From Achromobacter xylosoxidans (lineage in GTDB: Bacteria > Pseudomonadota > Gammaproteobacteria > Burkholderiales > Burkholderiaceae_B), in contig NZ_LN831029.1 of NCBI RefSeq assembly GCF_001457475.1, forward strand, positions 6,572,001 to 6,636,000: a stretch of 64,000 nucleotides of DNA, written 5' to 3'. Below, piece by piece: positions 25,472 to 34,898 of the stretch (the stretch's first letter is position 1; the number at the start of each line of letters is the position of its first letter). The notes beneath the pieces were generated by a model, which ran no database searches, had not been told where the DNA came from, and worked only from the letters and a program-made list of their open reading frames with translations. The position numbers were made by a program, and so were the translations under genes.

Positions 25472-26112
25472 GCGGGTGTTGTCCTTGCCTGGCGCCACAA
25501 GCGGGCCAGGTTGCGGGCCAGCGCGTCGCCCACCTCGGTGGGATCGCGCCGCACGCTACAGGACGCCATGTCGACCGTGCGCAGGCCGGCATAGCCGCAG
25601 GGATTGATGCCCAGGAACGGCGCCAGGTCCATCGCCACGTTGAGCGATACGCCGTGATAGGCGCGGCCATTGCGGATCTTGATGCCCAGCGCGGCGATCT
25701 TGGCCAATTCGCGGCCGCCGTCGGGGTCGGGCACATAGACGCCCGGCGCGCCGGGCTTGCGGCAGGCGCCGGCCACGCCCATCGCATCGAGCGTATCGAT
25801 CACCGCCGTTTCCAGCAGGGCCACGTATTCCTTCACGTACATGTCGACGCGGCGCAGGTCGAACAGCGCATACGCCATCACCTGGCCCGGGCCATGATAG
25901 GTGACCTGGCCGCCGCGATCGCACTGGACCAGGGGGATGGCGCCCGGGTTGAGCACGTGCTCGGGCAGGCCCGCCTGCCCCAGGGTATAGACCGGCGCAT
26001 GCTCGCACAGCCAGATTTCATCGGGCGTCTCGGCCGACCGCTGGTCGGTGTACGCCTGCATGTCCCGCCACACGGACAGGTAGTCCGCCGGCCGCGCGAG
26101 CCACTTGATCAC
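25468..26112 (-). CDS. lipB: Octanoyl-[acyl-carrier-protein]:protein octanoyltransferase
   Basis: LipB moves octanoyl from ACP to lipoyl domains, the step before LipA. Of 214 residues, the catalytic Cys sits in [14 protein letters not shown] and the Lys in [14 protein letters not shown]. The block [17 protein letters not shown] is a family hallmark. The start is GTG 26112 ([15 protein letters not shown]); no ATG is available in this frame near it, and AAGG lies upstream. A DUF493 gene ends 11 bases before it, the usual ybeD-lipB order. Confidence 0.95.
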   Translation of the reverse strand: MIKWLARPADYLSVWRDMQAYTDQRSAETPDEIWLCEHAPVYTLGQAGLPEHVLNPGAIPLVQCDRGGQVTYHGPGQVMAYALFDLRRVDMYVKEYVALLETAVIDTLDAMGVAGACRKPGAPGVYVPDPDGGRELAKIAALGIKIRNGRAYHGVSLNVAMDLAPFLGINPCGYAGLRTVDMASCSVRRDPTEVGDALARNLARLWRQARTTPA

Positions 26113-26123
26113 AACCGCTGGCC

Positions 26124-26396
26124 TTACAGGACGATCGACACCATCGGGTGGCCGTGCAGGGCCTGGTAAAGGCCGTCGAGCTGTTCGCGCGAGGTGGCGC
26201 GCACCGTGAAGGTCAGGCCCATGTAATTGCCACCCTTGCTGGGCCGCATCTCGACCGTGGCGGCATCGAAGCCCGGATCGAAGCGCAGCACGACTTCGGT
26301 CAGCGTCTGCGCGAAGTCGGGATGATGCTTGCCCATGACCTTGATGGGGAAGTCGCTGGGATACTCGATGAGGGATTCTTCGGGCGGAATATGCAT
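26124..26396 (-). CDS. DUF493 (YbeD-like) protein
   Basis: This is a 90-residue protein of the YbeD family, an ACT-like small fold of unknown function. The line [20 protein letters not shown] near the N terminus and [21 protein letters not shown] in the middle are its typical blocks. In many proteobacteria it directly precedes lipB, as here, which hints at a regulatory link to lipoate attachment. The upstream 110 bases hold no further gene. Confidence 0.9.
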   Translation of the reverse strand: MHIPPEESLIEYPSDFPIKVMGKHHPDFAQTLTEVVLRFDPGFDAATVEMRPSKGGNYMGLTFTVRATSREQLDGLYQALHGHPMVSIVL

Positions 26397-26506
26397 GATG
26401 GATGGCCTGGGGCGTCAATACATCTATATGGGGGCAGGCATCGAGCAGGCAAGGCCCGCCGCCGGGGCGCGCGGCGCGGGCGGCCGCCAGGGCCGCCCCG
26501 CGGGGC

Positions 26507-27373
26507 CTAGAGCGCGGCGATGCGGGCATCATAACCCGCACGCAATTGCTCATAAACGGGGCCGGGCTTGCCGGCTCCCACCGGACGGCCGTCCAGCGAA
26601 ACGATCGGCAGCACTTCCTTGGTGGCCGAGGACAGCATCAGCTCGTCGGCCTGCGCCACCTCGTCCTGGGTCAGGCGGCGCGCCTCGAACGCAATGCCGG
26701 CCTCGGCCGCCAATTCGCCCATCAGGCCGTAGCGGATGCCTTCCAGGATCAGGTTGTTCTTGGGCGGCGCCAGCAGCTTGCCACCGGAGACCACCCAGAT
26801 GTTGGTGGACGAACCCTCGGTGAGGAAGCCGTCGCGGAACTGCAACACCTCGTCGACATGGGCGTCAACCGCCTGCTGCTTGGCCAGCACGTTGCCCAGC
26901 AGCGACACCGACTTGATCTCGCAGTGCAGCCAGCGTTCGTCGGGGATGGAAATGGCGGACAGCCCCTGCGCGCGCACCGCGGCCCCGGGCGGCGCCCATG
27001 CCGAGATCATGCCGAACACCGTCGGCTTGACCGGCTCGGCCGGGAACTGGTGGTCACGCTTGGCCACGCCGCGCGTCACCTGGAGATAGACGATGCAGGT
27101 GTCCAGGTTGGTCCGCTCCAGCAATTGCTGGATCAGGTTGATCCAGCCGCTGCGGTCGAACGGTTGCGCGATGCGCAAGGCGGCCAGGCTGCGATCGAGG
27201 CGGTCGAGGTGTTCGGCCATGCGGAAGGCATTGCCCTGGTACACCGGGACGACTTCGTAGATGCCGTCGCCGAAAATGAAGCCGCGATCCAGCACGGAGA
27301 CCTTGGCCTCGTCCACGCGCAGAAACTCACCGTTGAGATACACCTGGCTTTCGCCCGGCACGCCCGGAATCAT
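26507..27373 (-). CDS. D-amino-acid aminotransferase (class IV PLP)
   Basis: The 288-residue fold-type IV PLP enzyme shows [20 protein letters not shown] near the N terminus and the catalytic Lys in [17 protein letters not shown]. Together with GSSTNIWVV and SSATKEVLP these fit D-alanine/D-amino-acid aminotransferases better than branched-chain IlvE. The start ATG 27373 has AGGAG seven bases upstream. It sits downstream of dacC, so it may supply or recycle D-alanine or D-glutamate for peptidoglycan; that is inference. An intrinsic terminator separates the two. Confidence 0.87.
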   Translation of the reverse strand: MIPGVPGESQVYLNGEFLRVDEAKVSVLDRGFIFGDGIYEVVPVYQGNAFRMAEHLDRLDRSLAALRIAQPFDRSGWINLIQQLLERTNLDTCIVYLQVTRGVAKRDHQFPAEPVKPTVFGMISAWAPPGAAVRAQGLSAISIPDERWLHCEIKSVSLLGNVLAKQQAVDAHVDEVLQFRDGFLTEGSSTNIWVVSGGKLLAPPKNNLILEGIRYGLMGELAAEAGIAFEARRLTQDEVAQADELMLSSATKEVLPIVSLDGRPVGAGKPGPVYEQLRAGYDARIAAL

Positions 27374-27432
27374 GACGCACTCCTGAATTTGAAATGGAAC
27401 AGGGGCGCGCCGCCGGCCCGCCCCGGAAGAAT

Positions 27433-27466
27433 GCAAAACGGGCGTTTCGCGCACGAAACGCCCGTT
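27433..27466 (-). terminator. Intrinsic terminator after the D-Ala-D-Ala carboxypeptidase gene
   Basis: A perfect 13-bp stem (AACGGGCGTTTCG/CGAAACGCCCGTT) with a 4-base loop is followed on the minus strand by TTTT. It lies 40 bases after the dacC-type stop codon. Confidence 0.78.
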
Positions 27467-27505
27467 GCTAGCTTACACCCGCGGCCGCGCCCGCGGCGGG
27501 TCCGC

Positions 27506-28768
27506 TTACTGGAACCAGCGCTTGACGGTGTCGACCATGCGACCGAAGAAGCCGGCGCGTTCGACGGCGTCCTGCACCACCAGCGGCTCGGTGCGCAGCA
27601 CCTTGCCGTCGAGCGTGAACTGCAGCGTGCCGACCTGCTGGCCCTTGGTCAGCGGGGCGATCAGGGGATCGGTGCGCTGCGCCACCGGCTTGAGGTCGCC
27701 GGCCTTGCCACGCGGCACCGCGATCGAGACCGGGTTGGGCGGGCCGAGCTTGACGTTCTCGGCGGTGCCTTCCCAGACGCGGGCGTCGATGCCGGGCTGG
27801 CTCTTGTCGAACAGCTTGACCGTGTCGAAGTTCTGGAAGCTCCAGTTCAGCAGCTTCAGGCTTTCCTCGGCGCGGGTGGCTTCGCTGTCGGTGCCCACCA
27901 CCACCACCAGGATGCGGCGGTCGCCGCGCACCGCGGTCGACACCAGGCAGTAGCCGGCCGAATCGGTGTGGCCCGTCTTCATGCCGTCGACCGACGGGTC
28001 GGCCCACAGCAGGCGGTTGCGGTTGGGCTGGGTGATCTTGTTGTAGGTGAAGCTCTTCTGCTTGTAGTAGTGGAAGAACTGCGGATGATCGGTGATCAGG
28101 TGCGCCGACAACGTGGCCAGGTCGCGCGTGGACGTCATGTGCTGCGGATCGGGCAGCCCGGTGGCGTTCATGAAGTGGGTGTTGCGCATGCCCAGGCGCT
28201 CGGCCTCCTGGTTCATGAGCGTGGCGAACGCGGCTTCGCTGCCGCCGACCGCTTCGGCCAGCGCCACCGAGGCGTCGTTGCCCGACTGCACGATCATGCC
28301 CTGGTTCAGCTCATCGACAGTGACCGGCTTGCGCGGCTCGATGAACATGCGCGAACCGCCGGTGCGCCAGGCGTGCTCGGACACGGGCACGGTCTGCTCC
28401 AGCGTCAGGCGCTTTTCCTCGAGCGCATTGAACACGACGTAGGCCGTCATGATCTTGGTGAGCGAGGCCGGCTCGACCTTCATGTCGGGGTTCGACGCCG
28501 CCAGGGTCTGGCCGCTGTTCACGTCGATCACGATCCAGGCCTTGGCCGCGATGGTCGGCGCGGGCACCGCCGACACGTCGCCCACCGGCACCACGCCCGC
28601 CGCCGTCGGCGCGGGGGCCGTGGCGCCCGCGGCTGCCGGCGCCGCGGCGGGCGCCTGCTGGGCCCAGGCCGGCAGCGAGGCCGCGAGCATCGCCGACAGC
28701 ACCGCGCCGGCGAGGGCGCGACGAGCAAAGACAACGGGGGAGTGAACAGAGTGAGGCAAATTCTTCAT
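27506..28768 (-). CDS. dacC: D-alanyl-D-alanine carboxypeptidase, PBP5/6 type
   Basis: The 420-residue enzyme trims the terminal D-Ala from peptidoglycan stem peptides. It shows a signal peptide (RRALAGAVLSAMLAASLPAW), an Ala/Pro-rich linker to about residue 72, then the three active-site motifs: S102-LTK105, S162-GN and K264-TG. A C-terminal PBP5 domain and a membrane-binding amphipathic helix (GFFGRMVDTVKRWFQ) complete the PBP5/6 plan. The low-complexity linker before the catalytic domain is longer than in E. coli. The symbol follows the family and could equally be dacA. Confidence 0.9.
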   Translation of the reverse strand: MKNLPHSVHSPVVFARRALAGAVLSAMLAASLPAWAQQAPAAAPAAAGATAPAPTAAGVVPVGDVSAVPAPTIAAKAWIVIDVNSGQTLAASNPDMKVEPASLTKIMTAYVVFNALEEKRLTLEQTVPVSEHAWRTGGSRMFIEPRKPVTVDELNQGMIVQSGNDASVALAEAVGGSEAAFATLMNQEAERLGMRNTHFMNATGLPDPQHMTSTRDLATLSAHLITDHPQFFHYYKQKSFTYNKITQPNRNRLLWADPSVDGMKTGHTDSAGYCLVSTAVRGDRRILVVVVGTDSEATRAEESLKLLNWSFQNFDTVKLFDKSQPGIDARVWEGTAENVKLGPPNPVSIAVPRGKAGDLKPVAQRTDPLIAPLTKGQQVGTLQFTLDGKVLRTEPLVVQDAVERAGFFGRMVDTVKRWFQ

Positions 28769-28821
28769 CGGCAACGTGGGTCCAGGAAAGACGCCCGCTG
28801 GCGCGGGGCAAGTGGCTGACA

Positions 28822-28827
28822 ATTATA
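28822..28827 (-). promoter_or_regulatory. Candidate -10 element for the dacC-type gene
   Basis: A perfect TATAAT reads leftward 54 bases upstream of the dacC-type start. No good -35 hexamer is seen at the proper distance, so confidence is modest. Confidence 0.4.
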
Positions 28828-28921
28828 GGCAGTCGATGAGACCCGTCCGGCCCGCGATGGGTTCCTCGGGCAGCTAAAACATGCAACCTGATGCAACGCG
28901 CCGCATTGCGCGGCGCGCCAT

Positions 28922-29575
28922 TCAGTCAAGCTTGACCTTCAGGTGCGCCTGCACCAGCTGGCGCAGCACCAGCAGCTTGCCGTGGAAAAAATGCGAGGCG
29001 CCGGGGATCACCACCACCGGGATCGAACGCGGACGGGCCCAGTCCATGGCCTCGGACAGCGGCACGACTTCGTCCTCTTCGCCATGCACCATCAGCGTGT
29101 CGCCGGGCACCTGGACCTCATGCGACTGGAAGCGGTTGACGGCCGGCCCCATCAGCATCAGCGCGCTGGGCAGTACCGTGTCGCCCTGGTCGGCCAGCGC
29201 GGCGTAGGTCTGCGCGGCAACCGCGGTGCCGAAGGAAAAGCCGGCCAGCACCCACGGCGCGTCCGCCAGTTCCGGATGACGCTCGCGCATTTGCGCGACC
29301 ACCGCCAGCATGTCCTGGGTCTCGCCCACGGACTTGTCGAATTCGCCTTCGGACAGCCCGACGCCGCGGAAATTGGGGCGCACCGCCACCAGGCCGTGCT
29401 GGACGCAGGCGCGCGACAGCGTGGTCACCACCTTGTTCTCGCGCGCGCCGCCCTGCAACGGATGCGGATGCAGCACCAGGGCCCAGCCCCGCGGCGTGCC
29501 GTCAGGCCAATCCACGGCGCAGTCGATGCGGCCGGCGGCTCCGGTAAAGGCGTGGGTTTCTGTGCTTGCGGGCAT
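28922..29575 (-). CDS. Alpha/beta hydrolase (dienelactone hydrolase-like)
   Basis: The 217-residue alpha/beta hydrolase shows the oxyanion-strand motif LVLHPHPLQGGARENKVV, the nucleophile elbow GFSFGTAVA (GxSxG), the Asp region VHGEEDEVVPLSEAMD and the His in IPGASHFFHGKL. It resembles the COG2945 group of predicted hydrolases. The true substrate is unknown. It follows the Mla-like operon with a 32-base gap and no terminator, so it is probably co-transcribed and might act on lipids or esters. Confidence 0.85.
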   Translation of the reverse strand: MPASTETHAFTGAAGRIDCAVDWPDGTPRGWALVLHPHPLQGGARENKVVTTLSRACVQHGLVAVRPNFRGVGLSEGEFDKSVGETQDMLAVVAQMRERHPELADAPWVLAGFSFGTAVAAQTYAALADQGDTVLPSALMLMGPAVNRFQSHEVQVPGDTLMVHGEEDEVVPLSEAMDWARPRSIPVVVIPGASHFFHGKLLVLRQLVQAHLKVKLD

Positions 29576-29607
29576 ATCGGACTCGTGCTGCTTGAAAAGG
29601 AAGAATG

Positions 29608-30219
29608 TTAACCGCCGGGCCGGGCCGCGGCCTTGGGCTGGCCGGCCAGCCATTGCGCCAGCTGGTCGGCGGCATCATCGGTGGCCTGGCGCAACGCGGC
29701 CACGCCGCCGGCGGCGTCCTGCGTGGGCGCCGGCGCCTGTGTCGCGATGCGCACCTGGCCAACCACGTTGCGGCCATTCAGCAATACCGCCTGCAGCAGC
29801 ACGCGGCCTTCGCTGGCGGAACCATCCGGCGTGAACACCTGCTCGAACTGCGACAGGTAGACCTGCAACTGCGGCGTCTGGCCGCTGGCGCGCTCGGCCA
29901 GCACCGGCCCCTGGCGCGACAGCCGCTCGATCAGGCGCTGGCGCACCAGGTCGGACGGCGACGAGGCCCAGCGATAAGTGGCATAGGATTGCGGCGCGGC
30001 GCTGTCGCCAACGCGCCAGATGACGCCGGTGCCGGACAACGCCGGCACCGCCGAGAACACCAGCGCCATCGGCTCGCGGGCCGGCAATTGCGGCGCCGGG
30101 CGGGCATCCAGCCCCAGGTCGAACACGGCGGGTGGCGCGCCCACGCGGCCCACGCCGCAGCCGGCCAACGCCAGCGTCAAAGCCAGGGCCAGGGCCTGAA
30201 TCGCACTGCGCATCTTCAT
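29608..30219 (-). CDS. ABC-type transport auxiliary lipoprotein (PqiC-like)
   Basis: This is a 203-residue outer-membrane-directed lipoprotein. The signal peptide ends in the lipobox LALAGC, so Cys21 is lipidated. The body (LVRQRLIERLSRQGPV, LQVYLSQFEQVFTPDGSASE) matches the ABC-type transport auxiliary component family that accompanies MCE proteins, as PqiC does PqiB. It may help move lipid at the outer membrane. The ATG overlaps the MlaD-like stop as ATGA, showing operon coupling. Confidence 0.82.
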   Translation of the reverse strand: MKMRSAIQALALALTLALAGCGVGRVGAPPAVFDLGLDARPAPQLPAREPMALVFSAVPALSGTGVIWRVGDSAAPQSYATYRWASSPSDLVRQRLIERLSRQGPVLAERASGQTPQLQVYLSQFEQVFTPDGSASEGRVLLQAVLLNGRNVVGQVRIATQAPAPTQDAAGGVAALRQATDDAADQLAQWLAGQPKAAARPGG

Positions 30220-31172
30220 TTCTGCTGTCTCCCAAATCCGGCGAACCCGGCCTCGCCGGGACCGGGCGCGGCCGGCGGCGGTCCGAACAATAGCGATTGT
30301 GGCGTGTTGTCCACGCGACGCAATGTGAAGGTCGCCCCGCGCGCGGCCTCGCTGACGCTGGCCGCCATGCTGGTGACGGCCGGCAGCGTCTCGCCATCCA
30401 GGCGTGAGGCGGCAAAGGCAATGTCGTTCAAGCTGCGCGTGGCCGCGGCCAGCGCGCCGTCCGGCGCATTCAGGCGCGCCAGCGACTGGCGCGCCTGCTG
30501 GGCCAGGTCGGCCACCTCGCGCGCCGCGCGATCCGCCTGCCGCGAGGTGCTGCCCAGCGAATCGACCAGGGGCCCCAGCTTGGCCAGCGCCGGCCCGAGG
30601 TCGCGGCTGGCTTCCTTGAGCGAGTGGGTGATGTCGGTGGCGTTCTGCAGGCTGGCGGTCAGCGCCTGCACGTTCTGCTCGCTCAAGAGGCGCCGCAGCT
30701 GCTCGGTGGCGTCCTCGACGTTGGAAATGAGACGCCCGCCGCGCTGCTCGATGCGGTCCAGGAAACCCGGGCGCAGCGGGATCGCGGCCGGGTTGGCGGC
30801 GCTCGACGCCAGCCGCTTGAACGAACTGCCATCGTCGCGCAGTTCCACGTTGGCCATGCCCGTGACGCCCTGCACACCCAGCTCGGCCCAGGTCGACTCG
30901 GTGATGGGCGTGTTCGGCGCGACACCGATGCGGATACGCACCTGGCCGGGCTTGTCGGGGTTCAGCGCCAGCGACTGCACCTTGCCCACCGGCACGCCCT
31001 GGTAGCGCACGGTCGACTGCGGATTGAGCCCGCTGACGGCCGTTGCCGAGATGATTTCATAGGTTTGCAGTTTGGTCCGGTCGCGGCCGATCCAGACGGC
31101 CACCAGCGCAGCGGCGGCCAGCAGCACCAGCGTGAAGATGCCGGCCATGAGCGCGTGACTACGGTTTTCCAT
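30216..31172 (-). CDS. MlaD-family MCE domain protein
   Basis: The 318-residue protein has one N-terminal transmembrane helix (AGIFTLVLLAAAALVAVWIG), an MCE domain at about residues 38-115 (ISATAVSGLNPQSTVRYQGV, VTGMANVELRDDG), and a long helical periplasmic part. MCE proteins form a ring or tube that carries phospholipids between membranes. Compared with E. coli MlaD (183 residues) the helical extension makes it more like the longer MCE proteins of PqiB-type or LetB-like systems. It overlaps the ATPase gene by 14 bases. Confidence 0.87.
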   Translation of the reverse strand: MENRSHALMAGIFTLVLLAAAALVAVWIGRDRTKLQTYEIISATAVSGLNPQSTVRYQGVPVGKVQSLALNPDKPGQVRIRIGVAPNTPITESTWAELGVQGVTGMANVELRDDGSSFKRLASSAANPAAIPLRPGFLDRIEQRGGRLISNVEDATEQLRRLLSEQNVQALTASLQNATDITHSLKEASRDLGPALAKLGPLVDSLGSTSRQADRAAREVADLAQQARQSLARLNAPDGALAAATRSLNDIAFAASRLDGETLPAVTSMAASVSEAARGATFTLRRVDNTPQSLLFGPPPAAPGPGEAGFAGFGRQQK

Positions 31173-31998
31173 GATGCGTTCCCTTCGGCGCCATGTCCCC
31201 GAGCGCGCGCAAGCCGCGCTCGCCCAGGAAGAATGTATGAATGAACGGGTGATCGACCTTCAGCACTTCCGGCACCGTGTCGCACACGATCACCCGCTTG
31301 TCCGCCAGCACGGCGACACGCGTGGCCAGCGCAAGCAGCGTGTCCAGATCGTGCGTCACCATGACAACGGTAAATCCCAACTGCCGGTGCAGGCTGCGCA
31401 CCAGGTCCACGAATTCATCCGAACGCAGCGGGTCCAGCCCTGCCGTGGGTTCGTCCAGGAACACCAGCTCCGGGTCCAGCGACAGCGCGCGCGCCAGCGC
31501 CACGCGCTTGACCATGCCGCCGGAAAGATCCGACGGCCGCTTGCCGGCATCCTGCGCCGACAGGCCGACCATGGCCAGGCGGCACATCACCACGTCGTGC
31601 ACCAGGTCCTCCGGCACCGTGCGCAACTCCCGCAGCGGCAGCGCGACGTTGTCGTACACCGACAGCGCCGAGAACAACGCGCCCGCCTGGAACAGCATGC
31701 CCCAGCGGTAGGACAGGCGCCGGCGCTCGCCTGGCGTCAGTTCGGACAAGGTATTGCCCAACACCTGGATGGTACCGGCGGCCGGCTGGTCCAGCCCGAT
31801 GATCTGCCGCAACAGCACCGTCTTGCCCGTGCCCGAGCCGCCCACCAGCACCAGGATCTCGCCGGGAAAGACGGTCAGGTCCAGGTTGTCGTGCACCACG
31901 TGGTCGCCGAAGGCCGTGCGCAGCCCGCGCACGGTGATCACGGGCGCGACCGTGATGTTCTCCTCGGTAAACAGGCGATGCTGTGCGGCGCCGGCCAT
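31159..31998 (-). CDS. MlaF-like ABC ATPase of a lipid transport system
   Basis: The 279-residue ATPase shows Walker A GGSGTGKT, signature LSGGMVKRVALARALS, Walker B LVFLDEPTAGLDP and the switch VTHDLDTLL. It matches MlaF, which powers phospholipid movement through MlaE. ATG 31998 shares its A with the stop of the permease gene (TGATG), so translation is coupled. The minus strand has no stop for a long distance upstream in this frame, but the start is fixed by the family and by the coupling. Confidence 0.9.
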   Translation of the reverse strand: MAGAAQHRLFTEENITVAPVITVRGLRTAFGDHVVHDNLDLTVFPGEILVLVGGSGTGKTVLLRQIIGLDQPAAGTIQVLGNTLSELTPGERRRLSYRWGMLFQAGALFSALSVYDNVALPLRELRTVPEDLVHDVVMCRLAMVGLSAQDAGKRPSDLSGGMVKRVALARALSLDPELVFLDEPTAGLDPLRSDEFVDLVRSLHRQLGFTVVMVTHDLDTLLALATRVAVLADKRVIVCDTVPEVLKVDHPFIHTFFLGERGLRALGDMAPKGTHHGKP

Positions 31999-33131
31999 CA
32001 GATGCCCACCGAACTGAAAATGACGGCGTACAGCGCGTCCAGCAGGATCACGCCGGTGATCGAGGTGACCACGGAGGTCGTGGTGCCGCGCCCCAGGCTT
32101 TCCGTGTTGGGCTGGATGCGCAGGCCGAAATGGCAGGCGATCAGCGCGATCAGGATGCCGAAGGTCACGCCCTTGAGGATGCCGATCCAGTAATTGGTCA
32201 GGGAAATGGCGTCCGGCAGGGACTGCAGGAACCACTGCGCCGACACGCCCAGCTGCACCTGCGCCGCCAGCATCCCGCCCAGGATTGCCATGGCGTCGGT
32301 CCACAGCACCAGCAGCGGCATGGTCACGGCCAGCGCCACCACCCGCGGCAGGATCAACCGCTGGCCGTGCGAGATACCCATCACCAACATCGCATCCAGT
32401 TCCTGCGTGACTCGCATGACGCCGATCTGCGCAGTGATGGCCGACCCGGAGCGCCCGGCCACCAGGATGGCGGCGAGCACCGGCCCCAGCTCGCGCACGA
32501 TCGACACGCCCAGCAGCCGGACGATGAAGCGGTCGGCGCCGATCATCTGCAATTGCTGCGCGGACAGGTACGACAGCACGACGCCGATCAGAAAGCCCAC
32601 CAGCGCCGTAATGCCCAGCGCCTGCGCGCCGGTGCGGTAGACCTGGGCCGAGATCTCGCGCCACGGCCCGCGCGACGGCCGGCTCAACATGCCAAAGAGA
32701 TCCAGGACCAGCTGCCCCAGCATGGTCAGCAGGGCGCGGCCGTTCTCGCCCGCCTGCAGCACGGCGCCGCCCAGGGCGCGCAGCCAGCCCCAGGCCGGCT
32801 CGGGACGCGGCGGCGCCTGCTTGCCGCCCTTGTTCGTCGCCAGGGCGGTGAACACGTCCTGCTGGCCGGCGGACCACCGCACGCGTTCGGGCAATTTCTC
32901 GCCCCAGGCCTGCCAGATCAGCAGCGCGCCGATGGTGTCGAGCCGGCTGATGCCCTGCAGGTCCCAGCGCGCCCCGGCGTCGGCGGCCTTCGCCATTGCG
33001 GCGCGGCGGCGCTCGACTTCGCCCGGCTCGGCCAGCGCCAGCACGCTCCAGTCGCCCCCGACATGGCACACGCCGGCTTCCTGGCGGAAGGGCGGCGCGG
33101 CGCGGGGTGCGGACGGGGCGGAATGCGGCAT
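31998..33131 (-). CDS. MlaE-like permease with N-terminal STAS-like domain
   Basis: The 377-residue membrane protein joins an N-terminal soluble segment (about residues 25-100, including WDLQGISRLDTIGALLIWQAWG, a STAS-like motif) to a permease domain with the MlaE landmarks FLIGVVLSYLSAQQLQMIG, RELGPVLAAILVAGRSGSA and VMRVTQELDAMLVMG. In E. coli the STAS role is a separate protein, MlaB, so here the two are fused. Operon order is mlaE-mlaF-mlaD-lipoprotein-hydrolase; mlaC and mlaA are not present. Confidence 0.88.
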   Translation of the reverse strand: MPHSAPSAPRAAPPFRQEAGVCHVGGDWSVLALAEPGEVERRRAAMAKAADAGARWDLQGISRLDTIGALLIWQAWGEKLPERVRWSAGQQDVFTALATNKGGKQAPPRPEPAWGWLRALGGAVLQAGENGRALLTMLGQLVLDLFGMLSRPSRGPWREISAQVYRTGAQALGITALVGFLIGVVLSYLSAQQLQMIGADRFIVRLLGVSIVRELGPVLAAILVAGRSGSAITAQIGVMRVTQELDAMLVMGISHGQRLILPRVVALAVTMPLLVLWTDAMAILGGMLAAQVQLGVSAQWFLQSLPDAISLTNYWIGILKGVTFGILIALIACHFGLRIQPNTESLGRGTTTSVVTSITGVILLDALYAVIFSSVGI

Positions 33132-33225
33132 GTAGCGGAATACCGATGCAAAATGTATCCACAATCATATACGCTGGGGACGACAGGCCGCGAGCGCGGC
33201 CCGCGCGTGCCCTACAATCGCCGCC

Positions 33226-34080
33226 ATGCCCGTTCACGTCCGCCCCACCGACCTGCCCGCGCCAGACGATCTGGCCCGGATGCTGGGTTCGCGCCTGCCC
33301 GCCTTCCAAGACATCGCCTGGACCGCCAGCACCGGCTCGACCAATGCCGACCTGCTGGCGCGCGCCCGCACGGGCGCCGGCGTCGGCAAACCCTGGCTGC
33401 TGGGCACCCATCTGCAGGAAACCGGGCGCGGCCGCGCCGGCCGTCCCTGGCAGAATCGCGTGGGCGCGGCGCTGATGTTCTCGTGTGCATTCGATGTGCA
33501 CCTGCCGGCCGCGCAATTGCCGGCCCTGTCGCCGCTGGCTGGCCTGGCCGCCTGCGAGGCGCTGCGCGCCGTGGCCGGGCCCGGCGCCGACGGCCTGTGC
33601 ATGAAATGGCCCAACGACGTGCAGTGGCACGACGCCAAGCTGGCCGGCGTGCTGGTCGAGACCACCCGCAACCCCGGAAGCCGCGAAACCGGCTATACCG
33701 TCGTCATCGGCATGGGCGTGAACCTGGTCGACGCCGACGCCTTGTCGCAGGCGCTGGGCCGCCAGGTCGCCGACTGGACCTGTGTCACGGGCCACGCCCC
33801 CGGCCACGCCGCCACCGCCGCCGACCTGGTCTGCGCCGCGGCAACGGCCTGGCATGAAGCCGTCCGCACCCTCGAACGCGACGGCTTCGACGCCTTCGCG
33901 CGGCGCTTCGACAAGGTCGACGCGCTCGCCGGCCGCGCGATCAACGTGCTCGACAAGGGCGACGTGATCCTCAGCGGCACCGCCTGTGGCGTCGACGGCC
34001 AGGGCCGCCTGCTGGTGCAAACGCCCCAGGGCGCCATGCCGATCTCGGTCGGTGAAATCTCGATTCGACGCCAAGCATGA
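33226..34080 (+). CDS. birA: Biotin-[acetyl-CoA-carboxylase] ligase
   Basis: BirA activates biotin with ATP and attaches it to the carrier protein of acetyl-CoA carboxylase. The 284-residue protein shows [15 protein letters not shown], the biotinyl-AMP loop [10 protein letters not shown], and [19 protein letters not shown]. There is no N-terminal HTH, so it is the monofunctional, non-repressor type. TACAAT (33213-33218) lies seven bases before the ATG and no ribosome site is visible, so translation may be leaderless or nearly so. coaX overlaps its stop by four bases. Confidence 0.93.
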   Translation: MPVHVRPTDLPAPDDLARMLGSRLPAFQDIAWTASTGSTNADLLARARTGAGVGKPWLLGTHLQETGRGRAGRPWQNRVGAALMFSCAFDVHLPAAQLPALSPLAGLAACEALRAVAGPGADGLCMKWPNDVQWHDAKLAGVLVETTRNPGSRETGYTVVIGMGVNLVDADALSQALGRQVADWTCVTGHAPGHAATAADLVCAAATAWHEAVRTLERDGFDAFARRFDKVDALAGRAINVLDKGDVILSGTACGVDGQGRLLVQTPQGAMPISVGEISIRRQA

Positions 34081-34883
34081 TCATCCTCATCGACTCAGGC
34101 AACAGCCGTCTCAAAGTGGGTTGGCTGGATCCCGGCAGCCCCGACATGCCGCGCGAACCGGCCGCGGTCGCCTTCGATGGCCTGGACCTGGACGCGCTGG
34201 ACCGCTGGCTCGGCGCCCTGCCGCGACGGCCGTCACGGGCGCTGGGCGTGAACGTGGCGGGTGCAGAACGCGGCGCCGCCATCGCCGCCGTGCTGCAACG
34301 CCATGGCTGCCCGGTCACCTGGGCCACGTCGCAGGCAACCACGCTGGGATTGGTCAACCGCTACAAAACACCGTCGCAACTGGGCGCGGACCGCTGGGCC
34401 TCGTTGTTGGGCGTGCTGTCGCATCTGCCTGGCGCCCATCCGCCCTTCCTGCTGGCCAGCTTCGGCACCGCCACCACCATCGACACCGTGGGGCCGGACA
34501 ACGTTTTCGCCGGCGGCCTGATCCTGCCGGGCCCGGCCATGATGCGCAACGCGTTGGCGCACGGCACCGCCAACCTGCCGATCGCGGAAGGCCAGGTCGT
34601 ACCCTATCCCACCGATACCCACGAAGCCATCGCCTCCGGCATCGCCGCCGCCCAGGCCGGCGCGGTGGTGCGCCAGTGGCTCGCCGGCCGGCAACGCTAT
34701 GGACAGGTGCCGCAGATCTTCGCCGCGGGCGGCGGTTGGCCGGAAGTCCACCAGGAAATCGAACGCCTGCTGGCGGATGCCGGCGGCGCATTCGGCGCCG
34801 CGCCGGTGCCGACCTACCTGAACCATCCCGTCCTCGACGGATTGGCGGCCATGGCGCGCGCCAACCCGGCCACGGGCGCCTGA
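34077..34883 (+). CDS. coaX: Type III pantothenate kinase (CoaX; Baf in Bordetella)
   Basis: CoaX phosphorylates pantothenate, the first step of coenzyme A synthesis. The 268 residues show the type III motif [12 protein letters not shown] (D6, G8, N9), then [12 protein letters not shown] and [14 protein letters not shown]. It is independent of K+-free type I enzymes and insensitive to CoA feedback. In B. pertussis this gene was first named baf, Bvg accessory factor. The ATG overlaps the birA stop as ATGA, and birA-coaX is a conserved pair in this group. Confidence 0.94.
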   Translation: MIILIDSGNSRLKVGWLDPGSPDMPREPAAVAFDGLDLDALDRWLGALPRRPSRALGVNVAGAERGAAIAAVLQRHGCPVTWATSQATTLGLVNRYKTPSQLGADRWASLLGVLSHLPGAHPPFLLASFGTATTIDTVGPDNVFAGGLILPGPAMMRNALAHGTANLPIAEGQVVPYPTDTHEAIASGIAAAQAGAVVRQWLAGRQRYGQVPQIFAAGGGWPEVHQEIERLLADAGGAFGAAPVPTYLNHPVLDGLAAMARANPATGA

Positions 34884-34898
34884 TCCAAAGGCCACGGC

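Noticed and set aside
31159..34074. A 971-codon open frame on the minus strand covering mlaF, part of mlaE and antisense of birA.
   Set aside because: Only its last 280 codons (mlaF) match a family. The rest is stop-free because of high GC, and overlaps genes with clear functions in other frames.
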